This document shows, in pieces, positions 44,501 through 57,125 of a stretch of 64,000 bases of DNA. Position 1 is the first letter of the stretch. Every line of letters starts with the position of its first letter. The translations under genes and the position numbers were made by a program. A model generated the notes under the pieces. It had not been told where the DNA came from, did not search any database, and worked only from the letters and a program-made list of their open reading frames with translations. The DNA is from Immersiella caudata (lineage: Eukaryota > Ascomycota > Sordariomycetes > Sordariales > Lasiosphaeriaceae), in assembly GCA_030512335.1 (NCBI GenBank), contig JAULSU010000006.1:1-64000 (forward strand). Reading direction: 5' to 3'.

Positions 44501-47500
44501 GAGATATGCGTTTGCTGGGTCCGGCAGCTCCGAATTGAAATGTCAGACACCGACGAGCCGACATCGCGCGGTCTACAACACTATGCCTTGGCTGCCGCCC
44601 TACTATGCCGACGTACCTTTGTCGTCCACGTTGACGGCTGGTTCGAACTCGACGAGGTTTCGCTGGAGGAATATATCGAGTCCACTATCGCCGTCCAGGA
44701 AAACATGGCCTTGAACGGAATCAACGAGCTCCCGCCGCTGGTGTTACGGCACCTCATCTCCTCGATCAAGCTTTCATACGACATCCAGCATCATGTGACG
44801 AGCAAGATCAAGGACTGTAACGAAGGCCTGCAACAGGGTCTGGAGCACTTTTGGGCTGAGGCAAGCAGAATGACACCCGGAGACATGGACGTTTCCTTCC
44901 CGTCGCCTGGCTGGGTATGTTTCGATCTTCCCGAGAGTAATTCGCACAGCCACCAAGTCATCCATCTCGACATACTTCTTGGCTGTCTCCTGGTCAACGG
45001 CAAGCCGGTCGGAAAGCTCCCGCAGGACTCCAAAGACTGCGCGGCGATTGGTGAGCTTTTTGGCAAGCAGTTGCTTCGAGCCTTCCAGTCATCCATCCCC
45101 GGTATGACTTACACGCTGGCAAACAAGCAGAAAGGATTCACGGTGCATGTCGGGTACGAACACGGCGAGACGGTCATTCTCGCGGTCCCCCCGTTTTCAT
45201 CCAGCGACATCCTCCGGTTCGTGCCGAGGCATGTGTTTATGGGACGCACCAAGAGCCGGTACGACCTACCTGGCCCTCTCATCGACAACCGGATTCACTG
45301 GCTCAACCTACAGACGGGGGATGTTTACATAACCAAGCAAACTGAACCGCATGCTTGGGTCATGACAGGCTCTCAAGTCTGGACGATTAACATGAGGAAC
45401 CGCACATGCGAAAGGTTCCGCCCTGACAAGTCCCACGGCAAGTTGCGCGAGGTAATCTTGGATCCGCACAGCAGGTTCTTTCGGCACGTTTCGGGAATTC
45501 TGCAAGGACTGGCCCCAGAAGACCAGCTATTGGTTAGCCAGCCCATGGAAAACAAGAACCTCGAAGTGGCAATTGAGCCCTTGGGTCTCATGTTTTTCGT
45601 CAACCGCAACAGACTGCTGTACTCGCCACAGCTGAGACTCGAAGTCGACCCCAACCAGGATGCAGGAACTTGGTATGGTCTTGAACAGAAGCTGGTCTGC
45701 CGGAGCGTGGAGAATCCCTTCCGACGCACCGTGTTGGTTCCACTGGGAGGCAAGATCACTACGCTGAAGAAAGATTGCCACGTGTTGGTTCGCATCGGCG
45801 CAACTACTCGGTACGGCAAGTTCACCATCAACGACACGCTCGGCCGGATCGACTGCGCTGCAGAGCCCCAGCTGCTGTACGCCAAGGCTCTTCTGCATGC
45901 TCACACTTCGTTCCTCCTCCCTGACCCGCTGACGGGACGCACCGGAGCCGAGGAAAGCCTCCATTGGATGCAGTCGGGCGCCTGCAGCCCCTGGACTGTA
46001 CTCAGCCACGAGGTGCACTATTTGTCTCGCATCGCCAAGCTCACGCCAGTTCGTGAGTACTACCCACCGGACCGCAAGGTTATGAGAGTAGATCGATGGA
46101 ATGAGAATCTCACTTGTCACGTACAACACCCTCTCTACCGACGGGTTGTCGAGGAGATTGTGAACAGGTCGAAGGAACTGGAGACATTTACTCCCCTCCA
46201 GCCCCACAACCATTACGATGTCGATGAAGTACTGTTCCAGACAGACGAGAAACTGACGATGAGGGCATGGGAGCGCCGGCAGCTATACGAAAGACCGACC
46301 GCAGACCACCACCCCAACTTGGATTCCAGGATGGCAGACCTTGTCTACACATCAAGAGACCGGGCTTCAGCGGCAGATTGGCCCTACGCCAGAGCCATGC
46401 AGACATCGTACCTTCTCCGCATGAAACCGGTCAAGTTCAACACACCGCGCAATCTTGGCGTCGAACTCGGGAAGGGCAATCTCATTGGTGGCTACGGCTC
46501 TGTCTTCAGCAAAGTCTCCGTCAGCGATCAAATGTCCACCGACCTGCGAGAGAGCTGGGGATCTCTCGTCGAGCACTGTCGCAAAAGCCAATCCGTCTAC
46601 AGCATCCTCTTCCTGTTCGCCGCGCTCTGTTTTGGAGGCGGCGCTGAGGATGCGCTCCTGAAGGGCCTCATTGCCTTTGCGACACTGCCCGAGTTGCAGT
46701 CCAGCGCGCTGCCCGAGCTGCCAGCGTGGCCCTCGTACACCAATTTCCGGCCCAACACCCGCCCGCACATGGATGATATGTTGAAGCTGATGGAACCCTT
46801 CATGATGCCCGCCCCTACTGGTAGCGCTGACGGACTCGAAGACTTTCTCGCGGCAAAGCAAAGACGTAAGGTCCAGGCCAAGAGAGATGCCTTTGACCGC
46901 AAGAGCAGAGCCGACTGTCGCCGTCTCGCAGAGTTCCTCCTCGCACAGTGGCCGTGTCTGGAGCCCAGCACCAAGGGGTTTTCCGACAACGACATCCAGG
47001 TGTTCGTCGGTCCGGCGGTTGATGCAGTTTTGCCAGAGTGGTCCCGGCTGTTCAAGAACCATGAGTTCTATGTCCACATCCAGGGCGTGCAACGCATCTT
47101 GGATGGCCACAGATCCGAGCACAAAAGATCCATCCCAGCCAACGCGACCCCGGCCGAGGACGACGGGCCCATGTTTGACAACTGGCGAAGCCCTTTGGTG
47201 TCCCCCCATCTCGGTAGCGATCTGCTGTCCAAGCCGATAGAAAATATTTCCTCGTCGCCCCCTATCCATGTCTCTGCCATGGGGTGTCCAATCCAGCTTG
47301 CTTGGGCGCCGTTCCGGAGCATACCCCAGGATGACCGCCAGGTGGCTGCTCAACCACCAAAGCCTAGCACATCGACATGGTCGGCAAGGCCGGCAAGAGT
47401 GTCAGACCACGAGATCGGACAATACATCGAAGAACTTCAACGCATCACGGACAAGTTGGGCCACAGCAAGTCCCTCGTGCGCCAACACTACGCCCGCGAT

Positions 47501-50500
47501 CTGCGTGTCAGTCTCGATTCGTTTGCAGCGCTGAAGGCACCACGGCCGCCGGCGACGTCTTTTCTTTGGAGGCGTGACCTGTGCTCCCCGCAGTCTAATG
47601 TGGTGTCCGCTTTCGAGACGTTGAAGACATCCCTGGAGACGCCAACATCGGCTATGTCTCTGGAGCGTATCTACTGGCTTCAGCGAGGATCACTGTGGCC
47701 TGCCCTGACCGCCGTCACGTTACTGGAGCACCTTCGGTCGACTTCGGACACCAGCTTCGGGCACGGGATGCGAGACAGACTTATCAACTTCGGCGTGGCT
47801 CTGACCAAGTTGCAGCGGGACATAAGACTGAACGACTGCTATCTCGCGGGTGACGTCACGCGCTTCCAGGACGAGGAGGCTAACGGCGGGCATGTCAACT
47901 GGGACCCTGCCAAAGACCCGGACTGGCTCCTGCTGGAGATCGAATCCAACGTGCTCATCCGGCGAGACCAAGTCGACGTGGCCCGCGCCACCATTTCCCC
48001 CTCATCCGGCGCCAACTCGGTCTTGCAGATGAATATGGGCCAGGGCAAGACGTCATGCATCATGCCCATGGCTGCTGCGTCGCTAGCCGACGGGAAGAAC
48101 CTCGTTCGCGTCATCGTGCCGAAGGCACTGCTCTTGCAAACGGCCCAGCTCTTACAATCGCGGCTCGGGGGCATGCTGAACCGGAGAATCTGCCACGTCC
48201 CCTTTTCTCGGAGGACGGTGACGACTGAAGACAACATCAAGAGCTACCACGGCATCCACCGACGCCTCCTGCGGGACACGGGCATCATGCTGTGCCTGCC
48301 CGAGCACAACCTTTCGTTCATGCTGAGCGGGCAGCAGAAGGTCTTGGACAACAAGCTCGAGGAGGCCAAGCCCATGATCAGGGTCCATTCGTGGCTAAGG
48401 GCCGTGTGCCGCGACCTCCTGGACGAGTCTGACTACACGCTGGCTGCGCGGACGCAGCTGATCTACCCGTCGGGATCCCAAGTGTCTGTCGACGGCCATC
48501 CACACCGCTGGCAAGCCATCGAGGCGATACTGGGCCTGGTCGACCAGCATCTGTACGGGCTCGAGGCGTCCTTCCCCCACTCGATCGAGGTGGTCCGACG
48601 GGCGGGCGGGGGCTTCCCCCTGATCTACTTTCTCCGGCGTGACGCAGAGGACGAGCTCCTGGTCCGGCTGACGGCGGATATCACCAAGGGGGTGGGCGAC
48701 ATCCTGCCGGTCCGATCCTTCACGCGGGTGGAGCATATCGCTGTCAAGGACTTCTTGATGGCGGGCCAGCGCAAGCTGCGAGGCGAAACCATCAGCACGA
48801 TCCGCACGCTCCGGCCCGACCAGCCGCACGCGCAGAAAATGGTGTACTTGCTCCGGGGCCTGCTGGTCCACCGCATCCTCATCATGACGCTTAAGAAGAG
48901 GTGGAACGTGCAGTATGGACTGCGACCCGGCGGCGACCCCGTCGCCGTGCCCTTCCACGCCAAGGGTGTGCCCAGCGAGCAGTCGGAGTGGGGACACCCG
49001 GACGTGGCCATCCTATTCACCTGTCTCGTCTTTTACTACGACGGCGTCAGCGAGGACCAGGTGCGCCAGGCCCTCGGCCGCGTCAAGAAGTCGGACGACC
49101 CGGCCACCGAGTACGACAAGTGGGCACAAAGCACGCCGGCCTTCCCACCGCCGCTGCGCACGTGGAACGCCATCAATGTCGAGGATGCGGCGCAGGTGCA
49201 CGACATCTGGAAGGCCGTCCGCTACCAAGTCGTCGTCGTCGACTACTTCCTCAACAACTTTGTCTTTCCCCAGCACGCCAAGCAGTTCAAGGTAAAGCTG
49301 CAATCCAGCGGGTGGGACATTCCGCAGTTTTCCGCGCTTCCCACTTCCACGGCGGCCAGCGGCCAGGGGCAGGCTCGGCAACAACGGCGCGGCGCGGCGA
49401 CGCCGCTCACGACGGGCTTCAGCGGCACCAACGACAATCGCAACATGCTCCCCCTGACCATCCGCCAGGCCGATCTCGCCAGCCTGTCCCACACCAACGC
49501 CGAGGTGCTGACGTACCTGCTGCACCAGCGCTCGCGGATGTGCGAGATCATCACTGACGTCAGGGGAGAACGTGCCACCGAGCGCGACTTGCTCTTCAAG
49601 CTGAAGAAGATGGGAATTTCCATTCTGATCGATGCCGGCGCCCTGATTCTGGAGATGGACAATCTTGCCCTAGCGAAGGCCTGGCTCGACATTGACGGGA
49701 AGCGCGACGCTGCGCTTTTCTTTGACGAGGCCAACAAACCCACGATTGTGACCAAGACGGGGAAGCGGACCCCCTTGATTGCCTCGCCCTATGCCGACGA
49801 CTTAACCAAGTGTCTGGTCTATCTTGATGAGGTGAGCTTTATTTTTTCTTTTTCTTTTTCTTTTGCCATTTGCGAGTGTTCCGGTTGCCCTTTGAGAAGG
49901 CAAGGCAGCTGACTTGGCTCTAATCAGGCTCACACCCGGGGGACGGATCTCAAGTTTCCCCTCAACGCCCGGGGCGGGCTCACGGTTGGACAAGGGCAGT
50001 CAAAGGATCAGACGGTTCAAGGTATATTGATTCCTCCTCTCTTTGCTATGTCGGTCCCCGGTGCTGACGATCGCGTGAACTGCAGCTGCCATGCGCCTGC
50101 GTCAGCTGGGAACGAGCCAGTCGGTCACATTTCTCATCCCGCCCGAGGTGAAACAAGTCATCCTCGACCTCCAGGGCAAGACGGATGCGGACGGCATCGA
50201 CTCGTCCGACGTCATCTGCTGGATGCTCGACAACTCGTGCGACAGCATCGAGCAGCTCCAGCCGCTGTACTACTCGCAGGGCATGGACTTTTGCCGCCGC
50301 ACCCAAGCCGCCATCGACCACCCCGACTTTCTCTCGCACCCAAGCCACCAAGCCGAGTACGTGGCCGCCATCAAGCTGAACGAGCTGCAGACGCTGCAGG
50401 ACATGTACGGGCCGAAGTCCACGACCGGGGCCCGCGCCGTCCGGGGCTTCCAGTCCTCTCACCCCCAGATCACCGCCTTTACCAAGGAGCTCAACGCCAG

Positions 50501-51734
50501 ACGCAGGGGTTTCCAAGACACCGGGCGTGCCGTCAACGGGTCCGCTCTCCAGGAGGTCGAGCAGGAGCGTGAGGTGGCGTTTGAGATCGAGGTTGAGCGG
50601 CAGCCTAAGAAGCCGCGCCACTACGAAGCCCTGCGGTTTCCGGGACTCGCCCGGGACCTGGCGGCCTTGTTGCGTAGCGGGAGACTCGTTCCTGTCGAGA
50701 AGAGCCAGGCCACAGTGCTGCATTACCTGAACTTCCTCGCCGCGACCGCGCTGGGGCGCAAGCACAAAGTCACAGCCAACTACAATAACAACAGCAAGAA
50801 GCACTCGGACGCAAAGCTCTTCGTCTCAACCGAGTTCCAGCGGACGGTGCGGCTGTCTGCCGACTTGTCGATGGATAGCTTCTTGCGCCCCGTCAGCTGG
50901 GTCCTCTTTAGCGACCTAGCGCAGGCTGCCATCGTCGTTATCCCTGAAGAGGCCGAGGCTATCCTCAACATGATGCAGGCCGGCGAGGCGCACCCAAAAG
51001 TGCACCTGATGACGTACGCATCGCCAGTAACAAGAAAGATGCTCCCCTTTGGCGCCCTCGCGTTCTTTGCCGTCCCGCCTATGCCTCGCGGCTGGAGGGC
51101 GCCTCAGTGGCTCCAGACGGGTCTCGGTCTGCTCGCCGGGCGTCTGCACTTTGAGTGGGCCGAGCACGAGCCCCTATGCGAGTTTCTCGGCATCACCAGC
51201 TTGGATCGGCACATCATAGACCACAACCTGGACGGCCCAGAGATTGAGAACGAAGACGAGGGGGTGGACGGTGTCATGGCGAGCGAGCAGTCCCACCAGA
51301 ACTCGACAACGTTTTGTCCCCGACCGCTAGTCTTTTTGCAGGAGTGGCTCCCGCTTCGACGTCAGGGGCAAGACTTCTCGCACACGCCCATGGGGTTCTT
51401 GGTGCAGGATAAGCCGCTTCGTGCGGACCACCCCCTCTTCAGCGAGGCCACCGTGGCGACCGACGGGGGTGGCATAGGCCTGACAGACGGGGGCCGGGTG
51501 CACATGGGGTCTGTCACCAGGGCTGAGGGTGTCGAGGGTGTCGGCGTGGAATATCACATGTATGATGGGGTGGATGATATGGGAGCCAATGTTGGAGAGG
51601 AAGATGATGATGAGCAGTACGAGGAGGAATATGAGGAGGAGGATGAGGATGACAGTGGAAGTGAGGATAGCGAGGAATCATATGTCAGCTGTGAGAGCGG
51701 CTATGTCATAGGAGGCGGGGTCGAGGTCACGTAG
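41515..51734 (+). CDS. Giant DUF6606/DUF3638/DUF3645 protein
   Basis: Five exons (41515–41861, 41921–43755, 43809–49831, 49928–50021, 50086–51734) join in phase to about 3,315 residues; introns are 53–96 bases. The N-terminus (VFHHFALPQRLPGSED) matches the DUF6606 entry of this family. DUF3638 holds a Walker-A-like LQMNMGQGKTSCIMPMAA (~2130). Exons 3 and 4 join to form VYLDEAHTRGTDLKFP, a DEAH-like acidic motif, then LTVGQGQSKDQTVQAAMR and LRQLGTSQSV, the DUF3645 signature. Together these look like a helicase-type P-loop NTPase core. The last ~50 residues are very acidic. Family members are very large, conserved in fungi and some protists and plants, and uncharacterised; some databases label them ubiquitinyl hydrolase, which I cannot confirm here. 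Confidence 0.92.
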
Positions 51735-53619
51735 TGTGCGCCCACCCAAGGGCTGAGACAGTTGGTCGGTGTAGGGGTACGGGAGCAGATGTACATGTGA
51801 GGCAGAGATATGTTGAAAATGCAACCTGCAAGGCCCGTTTCCTATCAGTGTTTAGTCGCACGAGGCTGAGTCGATACCCGCACCGCGCCTGCTTTCCCAT
51901 AGGCTCTAACAGCGGGTTACAGAATCCCCTGCAGTAATTGTTGCTGAAGTTGGTGATGTTCAGGGCACAAGGTTCGAGGAGGTCCGAGGTCTGTGGCATC
52001 CACCGTTGTTGCATATAACAAGGGGCTCTCCCCCCTCTTCAATCAATCAAGTCAACCCCCAAGATAGTGCACTTCAGCAGTCTTATGCTGCACCGACCGC
52101 GTCAGGCCGGGGCATGTCAACAAGTAAGGTATATGTAGTCATGGCGGGGTTCCCAAGATGCAACCTGCTACCTTAACCTTCAACAGCATGTCGTCTCTCT
52201 TTACAGCTCAGGTCACAGAGGCGCCTCCCACATCATCTGATCCTAAACCTGCCGGGGTGCTGGGCCATGTTACACGTCTTCATCGCCCATTGCGCCACGT
52301 GAACTAAATGATGATATATATAGGAAGTGCCAGCCCACTGTCTGCCCAGATGGAGTTGACGGGCAGCAGCAGAACCAGAGGGCCAAAGTGAAACGCACAT
52401 TGCAAGGGACAGGTTGCTTTTTTTTTCTTTTCTTTTTTCTTTTTTTCGCTGTGGGGGTTTCACACCGTAGCTTTGGATTTTAGATGGCTTGCGCCATAAA
52501 TAAACGCAACGTATAAAAAAAAACACAAACACAAAGGCCTCGTGTTCGAACAAAGTGGGTATCGATGTCTTTTCACTGGTCAGAAAAAGAAGAAAAAACA
52601 AACAAACGGCCGTATCCTGAAGGTAGCTTCTTCGGCGGCAAAATGGCCTTAACGAAAGGAGCCTGGCGAGCCGGCACTCAAACCTTAGGCCAGAACATAA
52701 CCACCTCCAATAACAGCAGACAGTCAGGACAACAAGTTCAGAGAGGGGGCTGGACGTTTCACACCTTACCTCCTCTCCCCCTTTCCGTTTTACAATTTTC
52801 TTCCTCATCAATCCAGAAACAACAAGATGATTGATATGCCAGTGTCTCACACGCGCATCATTTTCCGGCCGTTGCCCTGGAAGGGATACAAAGGTTAGCT
52901 AGCGGAATCACATACTTCAAATACGCACAGCATAAGGTCAGAATAGAGTATGAAATGTACAGTCGATGACGCCAGGGCGATGTATCGCCTCACACCAAAA
53001 CTTGCCCACCTCATTCGCCTTGCACTCTGGAAAGATGCCACCCTTGCCGACACGCCCCTGAGGTATAATCTGTCAGCAAAACGCTTCAGTGATGGTAATA
53101 CATATTTACAAACCGTTTAAGCTATTTCTATACCCTCGAGGCCTCAAGCCTCGACAACGAGGATTGCCAGGCGATTAAACACGCGATGGAAGCCCCTTCG
53201 ATAGAGGCGGAGGTGGAGATGGGGGTTTTGGAGAAACTGAAGGAGGATTTCGGCAGCTGGTTGAAATATATACGGATGATGGCGAGGTAGATTTTGTTGC
53301 AAGAGACAGAGTTATAAGTTGAACACATGGCCGTTTTCTTTGTCGATAGGAATGAATTGACCAAGGTGTCCCCCGTATTTGTCAGTGCTTTCTGAGATGG
53401 AGAAATGGTGGGAAGGGAGAGGGGTTTGACAACTGTTATGGGCAGAGTCAGAAGTGAGGAATAGGGGCTTGATTTGATGAGCAACCTGCACTTCCTTGGC
53501 ATCTTTTACACAAGAGTCCCTTCTTGCGAAAGATGAGGCAAACAGTGTTCACATTTTGGTTGAGTTAGCTATCTCCGAGATTGCACATGGCAAGATGAGA
53601 GAGAGAGAGAGAAAGTGCA
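51735..53619. other. Long gene-poor stretch with low-complexity DNA
   Basis: No intact gene is supported. A T/C-rich tract lies near 52415–52450 and an A-rich one near 52515. A short plus-strand frame ending at a TAG near 53289 (LDNEDCQAIKHAMEAPS, then LKEDFGSWLKYIRMMAR) has coding character and might be the last exon or relic of an unidentified gene, but no upstream exon could be joined. The 205-codon minus frame at 52233–52850 looks spurious. Confidence 0.5.
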
Positions 53620-53890
53620 GACATGGTAGTATACTACAAGGAAGCCCTTCCCGGCGAGACGTCGTACTCGTCCTCAGCGGCGCAGTGGGCGAACTGGTGG
53701 ATGCCAAAATACTTGATGGCCCATTGGCCACCTTCTTGGGGTGGCGGCTGATCCAGAGGACCAGCTGGTCCTTCTCGGACAACATGTTCCCCCAGAGCTT
53801 AGAGCGGGCGAGTTCCAGGTCGGCACAGTCGAGAAACAGGTGGTAGATGTCGTGGCGGCCCGCCCCCGCAGGTACAGCCATGAGTTGGGT
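53620..53890 (-). pseudogene. Relic of a LINE-type retrotransposon ORF2 end
   Basis: A minus-strand frame reads GRHDIYHLFLDCADLELARS then KLWGNML, resembling the 'H-hh-C...AR..LW' tail found after the reverse transcriptase/RNase H of Tad-like LINEs. At ~53715 the sense slips by one frame to WAIKYFGIHQFAHCAAEDE and ends at a TAG. This is a short 3' remnant with a frameshift. It is called on motif resemblance only; another transposon class is possible. Confidence 0.5.
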
Positions 53891-54142
53891 CGATGGTCTC
53901 GAGCCGGATGCAGAGGAGCATGGTGGTCTGGGCACGGGCCATATCGCCAACAAACTAACCATGTCGATGCCCCTATTCGATACTCAGCTTTGCCCGTCTG
54001 CCACAGATACCCTTCCAGGTTTTTCTACATCTACCAACAGAAAGACTCCTACACGTCTCAACCAGGTCCGAAAATAGGCACATGTAAAACAATTCGTGCA
54101 TTTTTTCACTATCAACATCACAAACGGGACAACAGGTCCCAA

Positions 54143-55285
54143 CTAAGCCGGCGTCAGCTTCAACAACCTCCCACCAGCGCCATCCTCCAAAACCCAGAGG
54201 GCACCATCGACATCCTGCCGGACGCACCGCGTGCGCTTCCCAATGCGAATCCGCTGCGCCTCCCGGGCCGTGGTGCCGCTAATCTCCACCCTCACCAGCC
54301 CCTGCGCGCCGAGCCCGGCAATGATCGCATTACCCTTCCAGCTCTTAAACAGATCGCCCTTGTAAATGACGAGGCCGGCGGGCGAGATAACCGGCGTCCA
54401 GGAGGCCTTGGGCGCGACAAACTCGGAGCGGGTGTTGTGATTGGGGATCTGGCGGCCGTCGTAGTGGTTCCCCTGGCTGACGGTGGGCCAGCCGTAGTTT
54501 GCGCCCTTTTCAATCAGGTTGATCTCGTCGCCGCCCTGGGGGCCCATCTCGACCTCCCAAAGGCGGCCCTGCTCGTCAAAGTCGATGCCGAGCGGGTTGC
54601 GGATGCCGAGGGCCCACACCTGGGCGGCCACGCCGCCTTGGGTGGCAAAGGGGTTGCCGTCGGGCACGGTGCCGTCGTCGTTGAGACGCAGGATCTTGCC
54701 GAGGTTGGACGTCATGGACTGCGAGGGGTCCATCTGCTGGCGCTCGCCCGACGAGATCCACAGGATGGAGCTGTTTGCGGCGCCGGCGTTGCGCTCAAAG
54801 AGGAGGCGGTGGCCGTAGTGGCCGTTGCCGCCAACCTTTTGGTTCTGGCGCCAGATGACCTCGAGGTTCTGCAGGGCGCCGCCGCCGCTGGTGTTGAGGA
54901 CCAGACGGGCGCGGGCCACGGCGGCGCCGGATTGGCCGCCGGTGCCGGGCTCGGCGTAGCTGATGTAGACGAGGTTATTTTCGGAAAATCGCGGGTGGAT
55001 GGCGACATCTCCGAAGCCACCCTGGCCGCCGTATGCTACCTGCGGCACCCCAGTGACGGTGCCCTTGGCCTTGGTAGCCGGGTCCACGAGTCGCAGCTGC
55101 CCGCGCTTCTCCGTCACCAGGATGCGGTTGTCGGGGAGGAAGGCCAGCGACCACGGCTCGGCAAAGTCGGTAACCACAGTCGTCTGGAACGGGTTGGCTT
55201 GTCGGGGCGCGACGGGCGTAGGGGGTACCGCTAGTACGCTGCTTACCAGCGCTAGGGCGGCGCATGTCGTGGAGAGGAAACCCAT
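54143..55285 (-). CDS. Secreted PQQ-type sugar (sorbosone-like) dehydrogenase
   Basis: A single minus-strand exon gives 380 residues from MGFLSTTCAALALVSS, a clear signal peptide (cleavage likely near residue 18–20); a further 44 codons of open frame upstream are not needed. The beta-propeller signature of soluble glucose/sorbosone dehydrogenases runs throughout: FAEPWSLAFLPDNRILVTEK, GQGGFGDVAIHPRF, GHYGHRLLFE, WISSGERQQMDP, VWALGIRNPLGIDFD, WEVEMGPQGGDEINLI and NYGWPTVSQG. These enzymes use PQQ and calcium to oxidise aldose sugars; fungal members form CAZy family AA12 and feed electrons to extracellular partners during plant-wall breakdown. No cellulose-binding or cytochrome domain is fused here, unlike some relatives. 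Confidence 0.92.
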   Translation of the reverse strand: MGFLSTTCAALALVSSVLAVPPTPVAPRQANPFQTTVVTDFAEPWSLAFLPDNRILVTEKRGQLRLVDPATKAKGTVTGVPQVAYGGQGGFGDVAIHPRFSENNLVYISYAEPGTGGQSGAAVARARLVLNTSGGGALQNLEVIWRQNQKVGGNGHYGHRLLFERNAGAANSSILWISSGERQQMDPSQSMTSNLGKILRLNDDGTVPDGNPFATQGGVAAQVWALGIRNPLGIDFDEQGRLWEVEMGPQGGDEINLIEKGANYGWPTVSQGNHYDGRQIPNHNTRSEFVAPKASWTPVISPAGLVIYKGDLFKSWKGNAIIAGLGAQGLVRVEISGTTAREAQRIRIGKRTRCVRQDVDGALWVLEDGAGGRLLKLTPA

Positions 55286-57125
55286 CCTGCTTAAAGTTGC
55301 CTGTTCCAGGTTTTCACTGGCAGGTTCAAAGTGTCGGGTCGGGACCGATTGTGAGATACAACAGAACACTGCTTCCCGTCTTCTCCGCAAAAAAAAAGGG
55401 GAAAACAAGGAGACCACGGCTGCCGCTGCTCCCTAGGTATTTATCAAAATCACAGAGGCCAAGTCTCTGTAAGAACAAGACCGCCGAAGCATGCATGCTA
55501 CCTCTGGTAGGTGTAAAGTGATAGGTATAGAGTGCACACGGCGCCACCTGCCCGTTCCGGCTATAATGGCCACGGCCGGGGATTGGTTTACAGCCGATAA
55601 GGGGAAATGCTGGGCGATACTACACCACCAGGTCTTGTCCCGGGCCTATCCAAATACACACACTACAACTGCGACCGCTTGGCGGGTTGGCGCCATGCAC
55701 GCGAAGCCTCGGCGACGGAGTCATCAGCCCCGCGACCGCATCATCGATCCTGACCGTCGAGGGGAGCTTTGCATGTGGCGTACCAGCCAAGTCAGGAACA
55801 ATACTCGCGGCGCACTACAAAAGCCCGCTTCCCCGACAGGAGAAGCCTTGGCTTGCGCGACCGCTGCGAGGGACGTTGACAAGCATTGCGCAATCCTCTT
55901 GGGGGGTGCCAAGGCCATCCTCGCTTACACGAGGCCAAGCCTCACGTCATTGAAGTGCCGAAGGAGGATTGTAGGTGTCTAAGTGCGGCATCAACGATGC
56001 ATCGTTTCGACGTCGTGACAGCGAGGCTAAGTCGAGGGGCAGAGGGAGAATTGGTGCGCCCCCGAATGAAGAGGTCTAAGGAGGCGATGACAGCGGCCAA
56101 AAGTGGGATTAGGTGCTCTTTTTGTTCTGGGAGTAAGCGACTTTGCTATTAATGTTTGGAAATGACTCCTATACTAGCAGTGGCTATTCGCTCCAACATG
56201 CGCCGTTGAAATGAAAATGATGCATGCAGTGTTAGCCCCTGAATAGTTAGAGCCTCTATTAGCATTCTCTCACCACCGCGATGTTAAATGTCACATGTTC
56301 CTTGCCACCATTTACTGCATTTGCCAATCAGGATAAGCTTTTAGAAAGCCTTGAACCGAGAGCATTGTTCCTATGGTGTGTTGAGTCTTTGTCTTGGCGG
56401 GTTGTCTTATTGTTGCAGCCCCCCTGAATCTGTTAAGGGTTCGGATGCTCCCGACTGCATGGCCTCAAACTGACCGGAGACTATTGAAAATTGTAGATGC
56501 AGTGCAGTGCAGTGAGTGCGGGTCTGGCTTGATGCCCACAGCACCGGAGTTGCATTGAACATCAATCTGTTGCAAACCGTGTAGATGACCAAACTTGCTA
56601 ATTCAAGAAGTCTGGTTTGGTCTGCTAGACAACTCTCTGCTTCTTTCTTAACCCAGAGCCAATCAACCCCTTGAATGTGAGACAAAACCTACAAGGCGTG
56701 CACCGGCATTGCATTCCTCGGCAGATGGCGAAACTCAAACAGAAGAGATACAGTTGATGGATCTCCGAGGTTCGCCCACTCTTTGACGGATCGATGATAG
56801 GTCTGATCTGGTGGTGCTGTCGACCGTTTCATTCGAGCCTGCCGCGATAATGTGTTCTCTCCAGCCAGCAAACCCAGGTGACCGCCGCCAGCCGTTCAGC
56901 GAGTGAGAAGCTGCCTGGTCCTCTATGACACTGACCAATCACACCCACCCACCTGCTTGCCTTCCGACTTCGTCTTGGCGCTTCGCGGACCACCGCAATC
57001 CCTGATCCGGAAATGATAGCGGGGTAGCTCAGCAGATAGCAATCTCCCGGCCTTAACCTCACTTTCCAACTTCCCTTCCTCAATCAAACCCCAGGGAGTA
57101 GCATCCAGTCCCCACGAGCACCACC
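55286..57125. other. Intergenic, no gene seen
   Basis: The left part is promoter for the dehydrogenase gene. Open frames of up to 163 codons on the plus strand (55491–55982) lack domain evidence. A short GTGCA-type microsatellite (GCAGTGCAGTGCAGTG) lies near 56500. Nothing else is recognised. Confidence 0.55.

Noticed and set aside
52233..52850. 205-codon minus-strand frame
   Set aside because: It depends on low-complexity T/C and A tracts and shows no protein-like pattern.
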